A stretch of 20,282 bases of DNA, taken from contig CBFCZO010000052.1 in NCBI GenBank assembly GCA_965602675.1, forward strand, positions 1 through 20,282. The letters are read 5' to 3'. Of this stretch, positions 14,531 through 20,282 are shown piece by piece. A model generated the notes under the pieces. The model saw nothing but the letters and a program-made list of their open reading frames with translations. It searched no databases and was not told the DNA's origin. Each line of letters starts with the position of its first letter. Position 1 is the stretch's first letter. The position numbers and the translations under genes were made by a program. The stretch comes from DATKUA01 sp965602675 (GTDB lineage: Bacteria > Acidobacteriota > DATKUA01).

Positions 14531-14869
14531 TCAGTCGGCGCGCGAGACTTTGAAGAACCTGCGGATCTGGAGGAAGGTTTTTTCACCTATGCCCGGCACC
14601 GCGAGCAGGTCCTCTACGTTATCGTATCTGAACTTTCTACGGAATTCGATTATCTGCAGCGCGACGGATTTGTTTAATCCGTCAATTCCGCCGGCCGCCG
14701 AGAGGAGTTCTTCGAGGGTTACCTTGTTCAGATCGAAGACGAGTTGTGGCGGCGGAGGCGGCAGGTTTTCGGGCAAGGATGCCTGCTCGACCGGCTCAGC
14801 GCATGCAAACGAGAAGACGGCAAGGATCGAGGCGGTTGCACAGAGTGCGACGAGGCGGAGCGCCCTCAT
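14531..14869 (-). CDS. Secreted helix-hairpin-helix (ComEA-like) protein
   Basis: The 112-residue product has a signal peptide (1-22, hydrophobic core LVALCATASILAVFSFA) followed by C23; the site SFAC is a poor lipobox, so it may be a lipoprotein or simply secreted. A proline-rich linker (PPPPP, 37-41) leads to a helix-hairpin-helix pair: DLNKVTLEELLSAAGGIDG (46-64) and NVEDLLAVPGIGEKTFLQIR (84-103), where VPGIGEK is the DNA-contact hairpin. This is the ComEA-type fold, which binds DNA outside the membrane during uptake in competent bacteria. The standalone size fits Gram-negative ComEA. Its ATG overlaps the HAD stop (ATGA), so the two are translationally coupled. No other competence gene is nearby. 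Confidence 0.82.
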   Translation of the reverse strand: MRALRLVALCATASILAVFSFACAEPVEQASLPENLPPPPPQLVFDLNKVTLEELLSAAGGIDGLNKSVALQIIEFRRKFRYDNVEDLLAVPGIGEKTFLQIRRFFKVSRAD

Positions 14870-15456
14870 CGGTCAATGATATCCCAAAGCTGGAGCAGCG
14901 AGCTGATTTCGAAATCGGGGTCGGCCTGAATCTGACGGTTATCGCCGTTGCGAAGCAGCACGGTGGCGAGGCCGGCCCGTTTTCCGGCTTCGACATCGAG
15001 GGCGAAATCGCCGACCATCAGAGCCTCTCGCTTGCGGATGCCGTATTTCTCGAGCAACTTGTAAATCGCCGTGGGATCGGGCTTGGGCGGAGCGTCCTCG
15101 CGAGCGATGATGTCGTCGACATCGACTCCGAATTTGGCAAGCACTCTTTCGACGGAATCGCGGGAGTTGCGGGTGAAGATTGCTGTTTTGATGCCTCGCC
15201 GGCGGAGCTCGCTCAGCAGCGGGAGGGCGCCGTCCTGCGGTTCCGCGTTGTCCGCCGCGTCTTGCTCGTAGCGATGCATGATCTCCCACGCCCTGTGCTG
15301 TTCGTCCGGCGGCAGGGCGAGGATGAAATCGAGGGTGAGGAGCGAGGGGTCGTCGTTACCGAGGGCTTTTTTTATTTCGCCGAAGTCGAGGCGGGGGCGG
15401 GTGATGGTGCCGTCCATATCGAAGACGATCAGTTTGATTTTCGAGGGGCTATTCAC
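14866..15456 (-). CDS. HAD-family phosphatase (Gph-like)
   Basis: A 196-residue haloacid dehalogenase-type hydrolase, probably a small-molecule phosphatase. Motif I is VFDMDGT (11-17, D13 nucleophile, D15 acid), motif II is IFTRNS (93-98), motif III lysine is K125 in PPKPDP, and motif IV is MVGDFALD (147-154). The helical cap lies between motifs I and II, as in phosphoglycolate phosphatase. The motif II T-R-N and short length match Gph/PGP-like members; the substrate is unknown. GTG 15456 is chosen because GGAG lies 5 nt before it and the protein then begins just ahead of motif I; a longer open frame upstream would overlap the TPR gene and has no conserved content. It lies 32 nt after the TPR gene. 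Confidence 0.88.
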   Translation of the reverse strand: MNSPSKIKLIVFDMDGTITRPRLDFGEIKKALGNDDPSLLTLDFILALPPDEQHRAWEIMHRYEQDAADNAEPQDGALPLLSELRRRGIKTAIFTRNSRDSVERVLAKFGVDVDDIIAREDAPPKPDPTAIYKLLEKYGIRKREALMVGDFALDVEAGKRAGLATVLLRNGDNRQIQADPDFEISSLLQLWDIIDR

Positions 15457-15488
15457 TTTTCTCCAACATCTAAGGGGCGATTTTAGTC

Positions 15489-17855
15489 CTATCCATCGAT
15501 TTCGTTCAGCCCCGGATGTTCGGGATCCATGGCCCTGAGCTGGTCGACGACGGATTGCAGCTGGTTGTCCTTGCCCATCGATTTGTAGGCGAGCGCCAGC
15601 TGGAAGAGTGTGTCGGTCATGATTCTCTCGTCGCCGCCTGCCGTAAGCCCCCGCTGGAGCCATTCGGCGGCGGTGCCGTCCATTCCGCGCTTCTGGAAAC
15701 AGACTCCCAGTTGCAGGCATGATTTCTGGTGGAAGAGAGAATCCTCGGCGGCCATCTGGAACTCGGTGATCGCCTCTTCCACGAGGCCGGTTTCCAAGTA
15801 AGCTGTTCCCAGCTCGAAGTGGATGCGGGCCGCCTCGTCGGCGGATTGCCGGTGTCGTTCCGCATGGGTATGGCTGAGAATTCGTTCCGCATCGACTTTT
15901 CGCGAGACGCCTTTGAGCGAGCCGTGCCTCTGCTCCGCGGCGCTGTGAAGAGCATAAAGCTCCTCTGCGAGCTCATCGCTGATGGAGCTGAGCGGCGGGC
16001 CGCCAGCGGCGGGTGATGGGGTGCCTGCCGCTTCTTCCTCGAGCTCGATGAAGAAATCGTCGATATCCTTGCCGACATCCTCGGTGTCGAGCTCAATGCT
16101 GACCATGGAGCGGAGACGTTCCCAGAGCTCTTCGACATTCGGCTGGCCGGAGAAATTATTTCGCAGGTCGATGAGGACACGGTGGGCTGCGCTGATGAAT
16201 CGCTGGTCAAGGTAATAGCTGGCTTCGGCCAAGCGCTTGGCGAGCGGTTCCTCGGGCGCGATTTCCTCCGCGACTTCAGCCGTGGGAGGCTGCGCGGCCT
16301 TTTCAGCAACGGCACTGAGTTGGGCGATCTTGTGGTTGATTTCTTCGGCTTTTTTGAAGTTTTTTCGTTTTTCCCAGATTTTGGCGGCGAGTGAGTAAGA
16401 CTCCAGTGCAGTCCGGATTTCCCCTTCTTCCTGCTGTATGAATGCCAGGCGCTCGTGGAGCTCGGGGTCGTCGCTGAGCACCGAGAGTCCCGCGCTGACC
16501 CTCTCCTTGGCCTTGTCGCGCAAGCCGTAGCGCAGGAAGACGTATGCTTCCATGAGAATGCGCTTGATTTCGGGTGTTTCGCTGCGTTCGGTGAAGAAAT
16601 CGGGCGCCGCCAGCACGGAATCTTGATCCATTTGGAGGTTTCCCGTGGCGGTTTCGGCATCGGGCGAGCCGAACAAAGCGGTGCCTCGGGAGTGTTCGTA
16701 TAGCCTGTCGAGCCGCGCCTTGTGCGAAAGGACTCTTGGTTCAATGCCCTGCAGCTGCTCGGCGACCTCGATTGCCGCGGAATAATCCTCTTCACGTTCG
16801 AGGGCGTCGGCAAGTCGGGTGAGGGCGGTAACGAGCCTCGGCTTGTTGCCGAAGGAGGTGAATAGTTTTTCCAGGCGCCTGAGCGAGGGCAAATGGTCGG
16901 GCGCTTTCTCGGCGAGTTCTTCCAGCGCCGCGACGACGGGATGGTTTTCGTCGTCGGCTGTCAATGCGTCGAGCACCGGTGCGAGATAGTCGAGGGCGGT
17001 GTCGAAATCCTGGTTTGCGGCGGCAATGCGCCCGCCTAGGAGTGCAACTCGATCGCAGGACTGATCGCTGCTGCCGGCCTGGTGGAAGAGCTCGCCGGCA
17101 TTAATGCGGTCCCCCTCGTCGAGCGCGATCTCTCCCATCGCCGCGAGCGCTTCCGGTTCGTCGGGGGTTTGTTTGAGAAGCGCCTGGTAGAGTTCCTTGG
17201 CGCCGTCGGTGTTGCCGGCCTTGTGCATCAGGTCGGCGAGCAATTTGATGACGCCGACGTGTTTCGGGTCCGCTCGATGAGCCTGATCGAGCAGCTTGAG
17301 CGCCTCCTCCAGCCTTCCCGCGGCGGCGAGTTCCTTTCCGACTGCCACGTAGGCCGTGTACTCGGCTTCGGTGTCGTTTTCGGCGGCCGCCAGTTCGCTT
17401 ATTTTCAGCAGGGAGGGAATGGAGTGGGGATCGATCTCGATAACTTTTTCGAAGGCTCTGCGCGCTTCTTTGGTGTGGCCCAGGGAGTGGTGGTGTCGCG
17501 CGAGGTCGAGCAGCAGCGCCCGCGCCTCAACGAGCAGTCCTTCCTGGTTGTAGAGATTGGAGAGGTGCTCGACGACTTCTTTCTCGGTGGGCGCCTGGCG
17601 GTGCGCTTTTCGCAGAATGGCGATCGCTTTTTTGCGGAATCCTCCGGCTTCGTAGTTATTTGCGGCGCGTAAGAAGAAGGGCACCGCCCTGTCTTCCTCT
17701 CCGATGCGGATGAAGAGGTCGCCAACGGCGTTGAGGGCCGAGGTATCGTCTGGTTTGTTGACGAGGATGTCTTTGTAGACATCGATGGCCCGCTCGTATT
17801 TTCCCTGAGCGACGAGCTGCTCGGCCTGGCGAATTGTGAACCGCCCTTTTGGCAT
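15489..17855 (-). CDS. Large TPR-repeat protein (788 residues)
   Basis: The whole protein is soluble with no signal or membrane segment. TPR-type helices fill about residues 1-500, starting with QAEQLVAQGKYERAIDVYKDILVNKP-type units and the RKKAIAILRKAHRQAP pattern. A less regular linker is rich in A, E and P (around 505-530), followed by SYYLDQRFISAA, then an acidic patch (584-610, IELDTEDVGKDIDDFF) and a proline/glycine hinge (611-621). Three more TPR units end the protein (674-788). The N-terminus resembles large cytoplasmic TPR proteins common in deltaproteobacteria (SgmX-like scaffolds), but a specific role cannot be assigned. ATG 17855 has AAGGAG about 12 nt upstream. It lies 27 nt after rnhB, in the same transcript direction. 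Confidence 0.85.
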   Translation of the reverse strand: MPKGRFTIRQAEQLVAQGKYERAIDVYKDILVNKPDDTSALNAVGDLFIRIGEEDRAVPFFLRAANNYEAGGFRKKAIAILRKAHRQAPTEKEVVEHLSNLYNQEGLLVEARALLLDLARHHHSLGHTKEARRAFEKVIEIDPHSIPSLLKISELAAAENDTEAEYTAYVAVGKELAAAGRLEEALKLLDQAHRADPKHVGVIKLLADLMHKAGNTDGAKELYQALLKQTPDEPEALAAMGEIALDEGDRINAGELFHQAGSSDQSCDRVALLGGRIAAANQDFDTALDYLAPVLDALTADDENHPVVAALEELAEKAPDHLPSLRRLEKLFTSFGNKPRLVTALTRLADALEREEDYSAAIEVAEQLQGIEPRVLSHKARLDRLYEHSRGTALFGSPDAETATGNLQMDQDSVLAAPDFFTERSETPEIKRILMEAYVFLRYGLRDKAKERVSAGLSVLSDDPELHERLAFIQQEEGEIRTALESYSLAAKIWEKRKNFKKAEEINHKIAQLSAVAEKAAQPPTAEVAEEIAPEEPLAKRLAEASYYLDQRFISAAHRVLIDLRNNFSGQPNVEELWERLRSMVSIELDTEDVGKDIDDFFIELEEEAAGTPSPAAGGPPLSSISDELAEELYALHSAAEQRHGSLKGVSRKVDAERILSHTHAERHRQSADEAARIHFELGTAYLETGLVEEAITEFQMAAEDSLFHQKSCLQLGVCFQKRGMDGTAAEWLQRGLTAGGDERIMTDTLFQLALAYKSMGKDNQLQSVVDQLRAMDPEHPGLNEIDG

Positions 17856-17882
17856 GGTAACCGGGGACTCCTTGCGCTTAAA

Positions 17883-18485
17883 TCATAACACGAGTTTGGG
17901 TTGTCGCACCCCATTGAATGTCATTCGGTGCATCGGAGTCGGGCCGAGGCGTCGCAGCGCCTCGAGGTGTTGGGGGGTACCGTAGCCCTTGTTGCGATGG
18001 AGGCAGTAGCCGGGGAATCTGCGATGGAGGCCCCGCATCAAGGCATCTCTGGTGACCTTGGCGATGATAGATGCCGCCGCTATGGAGGCGACGGTGGCGT
18101 CGCCGCGAATGATTTTGCGTGTGGGGAGGTGGGCATCGAGTTCGAGGCCGTCGACGAGAACGATGGCGGGTTTAATTCTGAGGCCACGCAGGGCGCGGTT
18201 CATGGCGAGTTTTGTGGCTTGTAGGATGTTGAGCCTGTCGACTTCTGCGGCGCTGGCGATGCCGACGGCGAAGTCGGCGGCGCCGTCGATGACGGCGGTG
18301 TAGAGCGCCTCGCGTTGGTGCTCCGAGAGCTGCTTCGAGTCATTTACATTTTCGGGCGTTCCGATTTCCTTGGGAATGAAGGCGGCGGCAAGGACGGGTC
18401 CGCACAGCGGCCCCCTGCCGGCTTCATCGACCCCAGCGATCGGTGCGAGGCCGCGACGATTCAGTTCTGCCTCAGTTTTCCACAT
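17883..18485 (-). CDS. rnhB: Ribonuclease HII
   Basis: RNase HII cuts RNA in RNA-DNA hybrids and removes single ribonucleotides from DNA. The GVDEAGRGPLCGPV motif (18-31, with D20 and E21), NDSKQLS (48-54), VDG with D112, and RGDATVASIAAASIIAKVTRD (127-147, D129) give the catalytic acidic set. YGTPQH near the end is also conserved. Length (200) is typical. ATG 18485 has AAGG directly against it, an unusually tight spacing, so the real start or ribosome site is uncertain; conserved sequence begins only at about residue 15, so this start is adequate. It follows rplS after 155 nt, as in many rimM-trmD-rplS-rnhB clusters. Confidence 0.95.
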   Translation of the reverse strand: MWKTEAELNRRGLAPIAGVDEAGRGPLCGPVLAAAFIPKEIGTPENVNDSKQLSEHQREALYTAVIDGAADFAVGIASAAEVDRLNILQATKLAMNRALRGLRIKPAIVLVDGLELDAHLPTRKIIRGDATVASIAAASIIAKVTRDALMRGLHRRFPGYCLHRNKGYGTPQHLEALRRLGPTPMHRMTFNGVRQPKLVL

Positions 18486-18640
18486 CCTTCGGTGTTGTCA
18501 GTCTAATCGGGGGCAGGCGATAGTTCAACGCCGAGTTGAGGCGATGCGGCAGTGGGGCGCAGGGCGGCGGTTTTCGGTCTTTTCCGGCAGTGGCGTAATT
18601 GCCGGGAGCGTTTTTTTACGGAAGGGGGAATTGTGGCGGC

Positions 18641-19000
18641 TTAGTTTTTGGCAAAGTCCCTGCGCAGCTCGCGAATCCTTGCGGCCTTGCCCTTGCGTTT
18701 GCGCAGGTAGTAGAGCTTGGCGCGGCGGACGCGCCCTCGGCGAATAACCTCGATTATGCCGATGGACGGCGAGTGGAGCGGGAAGATGCGCTCGACGCCG
18801 ACGCCAAACGAGATCTTGCGGACGGTGAACGTCTCCGCCGCGGCGCCGCCAGAGCGGCCAATCACTACACCCTCGTAGACCTGAATACGCTCTTTCTGTG
18901 CTTCGCGGACCCTAACGTGGACGCGAACGGTGTCGCCCGCGCGGAAATCGGGTATGTCGTCGCGAATCGCGGCAGCGTCAACTATTTTCAGCTTCTCCAT
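18641..19000 (-). CDS. rplS: 50S ribosomal protein L19
   Basis: L19 sits at the interface of the 30S and 50S subunits. The 119-residue product shows the family pattern FRAGDTVRVHVRVREAQKER, VYEGVVIGRSG, ETFTVRKISFGVGVERIFPLHSPSI and the basic RRAKLYYLRKRKGKAARIRE tail. I start at ATG 19000 with GGAG 8 nt upstream; a longer frame to 19048 would add 16 residues that the family lacks and would overlap trmD. It lies 22 nt after trmD in the standard order. Confidence 0.97.
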   Translation of the reverse strand: MEKLKIVDAAAIRDDIPDFRAGDTVRVHVRVREAQKERIQVYEGVVIGRSGGAAAETFTVRKISFGVGVERIFPLHSPSIGIIEVIRRGRVRRAKLYYLRKRKGKAARIRELRRDFAKN

Positions 19001-19022
19001 CGTCTTTCTCCGTGGCGCCGCA

Positions 19023-19790
19023 CTAAAGGGCGCCGGAGTTTTTACCACTTCTTTTAATATCCCGCAAGGTATTCTTTTGCTCTTCGGTCAATTCGAGGCG
19101 CTCGAGGAGGTCGGGGCGGCGCCTGAAAGTGGCTTCGATGGCGTCGCGCAGTCGCCATCGCCTGATTTCCTCGTGGTTTCCGCTGAGGAGGATTTCGGGC
19201 ACCGCCAAGCCCTCGAATTCGGCGGGCTTGGTGAAGTGGCGGTGATCGAGCAGTCCGGAGGAGTAGCTATCCTGTTCGGCGGACTCTGGGTCGCCGATGG
19301 CTCCCGGGATCAGCCTGGTGACGCCCTCGATGATTACCTGCGCTGCGAGCTCTCCGCCGCCGAGGACGAAGTCGCCGATGGAGATCTCTGATGTCACCCA
19401 GCGTTGGCGAACGCGGTCGTCGATGCCCTCATAGCGTCCGCAGAGAATCACCAGCCTCTGCCTGGCGCTGAGTCGTTCGAGTGATTCCTGGGTGAGTCGG
19501 TCGCCCCTGGGGGTGAGCATGATCACCTCGGTTTGCGTTTGCCCGGATGGGGGAAGGGGGTCGCCGAGGATATCGCCGAGTGCGGTGAACCACGGCTCGG
19601 GTTTCATCACCATGCCGGGTCCGCCGCCGTAGGGAGTGTCGTCGACAGTGCGGTGGCGGTCGGCGGCGTAATCGCGCAGGTCGTGCACCTCGACCTCGAG
19701 CAGGAGGCGTTTCCTCGTTTTGCCTACGATGCTGCAGTGGAGGAACGGCTCGAAGAGCTCGGGGAAGATGGTGATGACGTCAATCTTCAT
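19023..19790 (-). CDS. trmD: tRNA (guanine37-N1)-methyltransferase
   Basis: TrmD methylates G37 next to the anticodon using S-adenosylmethionine, preventing +1 frameshifts. It has a SPOUT trefoil knot. Seen here are IDVITIFPELF at the start, DDTPYGGGPGMVMKPEP, LCGRYEGIDDRV (cofactor knot) and EISIGDFVLGGGELAA, followed by the C-terminal helical domain with FRRRPDLLERL. The 255-residue length is normal. ATG 19790 overlaps the end of rimM by 11 nt, implying coupled translation. Confidence 0.97.
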   Translation of the reverse strand: MKIDVITIFPELFEPFLHCSIVGKTRKRLLLEVEVHDLRDYAADRHRTVDDTPYGGGPGMVMKPEPWFTALGDILGDPLPPSGQTQTEVIMLTPRGDRLTQESLERLSARQRLVILCGRYEGIDDRVRQRWVTSEISIGDFVLGGGELAAQVIIEGVTRLIPGAIGDPESAEQDSYSSGLLDHRHFTKPAEFEGLAVPEILLSGNHEEIRRWRLRDAIEATFRRRPDLLERLELTEEQKNTLRDIKRSGKNSGAL

Positions 19791-20282
19791 TGATCTCGAA
19801 CAGCCCCTGCGGTGGGTCGATCACGATTCTGCGGCGCTGGATGTCCACCTCGACGACGATTGCGCCGGCGAAGGGGACCAGCAGTTCCCTGCCGCCGGCC
19901 CCTGCGACTGTGAGCAGCGGCGAGCCTTTTTCGTCGGCCGCGGTAACGGTGCCGATGTGTGTTTCGTCGGCGAGAACGATTTGGCAGCCGATCAGGTCGA
20001 CGGCGAGGAACTCATCGTCGTCGAGCGCCGCAAGCTGCTCGCGGAGGACGACCATCTCCGCGTGCGTCAATTCCCTGGCGTCGTCGATGGAGTTGCAGCC
20101 TTCGAAGTGGCAGATGGTTTTTTGCTGGTGCCACCAGATGCGGCGAATCGCTACGCGGCGCTCGCCGCGTCCCGGCCATCGCAAGGCCACTTCTATTCCT
20201 TCGAAACGCTCTCGCTTGAGGTCGAAGTAAGGATGGAGAATTACTTCACCGCTTTTTCCGCGGGGCCGTCCGACGACGGCAA
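19780..20282 (-). CDS. rimM: 16S rRNA processing protein RimM (5' end cut by window)
   Basis: RimM helps mature the 30S head and binds S19. The frame remains open to the right edge: its first complete codon is at 20280 and reads AVVGRPRGKSGEV, the conserved N-terminal motif of RimM, followed by HPYFDLKRERF. The barrel core continues with CNSIDDARELTHAEM, and the PRC-barrel half has LIGCQIV, IGTVTAADE, LLVPFAGAIVVEVDIQRRRIVID and PPQGLFE. A GTG at 20190 could be mistaken for a start but lies well inside the domain. Only a few N-terminal residues are missing. The TGA overlaps the trmD start by 11 nt. Confidence 0.94.
   Translation of the reverse strand, partial: AVVGRPRGKSGEVILHPYFDLKRERFEGIEVALRWPGRGERRVAIRRIWWHQQKTICHFEGCNSIDDARELTHAEMVVLREQLAALDDDEFLAVDLIGCQIVLADETHIGTVTAADEKGSPLLTVAGAGGRELLVPFAGAIVVEVDIQRRRIVIDPPQGLFEINED

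Noticed and set aside
15617..16813. A 398-codon minus-strand frame inside the TPR gene
   Set aside because: Composition is dominated by S, P, R and K with no domain; it is an out-of-frame shadow of a protein with clear TPR repeats.
18584..18617. CCGGCA/TGCCGG stem followed by GAGCG and seven Ts
   Set aside because: It looks like a terminator only on the + strand, where no gene ends nearby, and the T-run is 5 nt away from the stem. For the minus-strand rplS-rnhB transcript the T-run is on the wrong side.

Overview
The window looks like chromosomal DNA of a high-GC, diderm (Gram-negative) bacterium. KdsB (CMP-Kdo synthesis), an LpxL/HtrB-type lipid A acyltransferase and a LapB/YciM-like protein together imply lipopolysaccharide. 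GTG and TTG starts are frequent, and intergenic spaces carry many small hairpin repeats. Nothing fixes the phylum. Large uncultivated lineages such as Hydrogenedentota, Abyssubacteria or deltaproteobacterial relatives would fit, but that is a guess.

Layout. 1-95: tail of an unrecognised + strand gene whose stop codon sits inside a hairpin repeat. 96-724: non-coding, with modular hairpin repeats and an 18-bp perfect inverted repeat. 725-1381 (-): CDP-alcohol phosphatidyltransferase, divergent from kdsB-pyrG (1682-4044, +). The space between them holds two good sigma70-type promoters and a small dyad. 4045-4755: a second repeat-rich non-coding stretch. 4756-9282 (+): a secreted DUF5829-like protein, a nitroreductase, an overlapping receiver-like small protein, and a large GT-C type membrane protein with a beta-rich C-terminal half. 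9397-9813 (+): YjbQ. 9820-10480: an AT-rich island with one orphan membrane-anchored protein, followed by a third repeat patch. 10728-14510 (+): lpxL-like, lapB-like and pepA. 14531-20282 (-): read in transcription order, rimM (cut by the window edge), trmD, rplS, rnhB, a 788-residue TPR protein, a HAD phosphatase and a secreted helix-hairpin-helix protein.

How the genes fit together. PyrG makes CTP, and KdsB spends CTP to activate Kdo; the two are translationally coupled. The CDP-alcohol transferase also uses a CTP-derived donor. The LpxL-like acyltransferase and LapB-like protein add the lipid A side, so much of the + strand concerns the cell envelope. The - strand block is the widely conserved rimM-trmD-rplS-rnhB translation and genome-maintenance cluster with three extra genes appended.

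I did not find a convincing undescribed multi-gene system. The most distinctive signal is in the non-coding DNA: a family of short hairpins, mostly with 3-nt loops, whose stems differ between copies by paired compensatory changes. They are concentrated in three intergenic patches.
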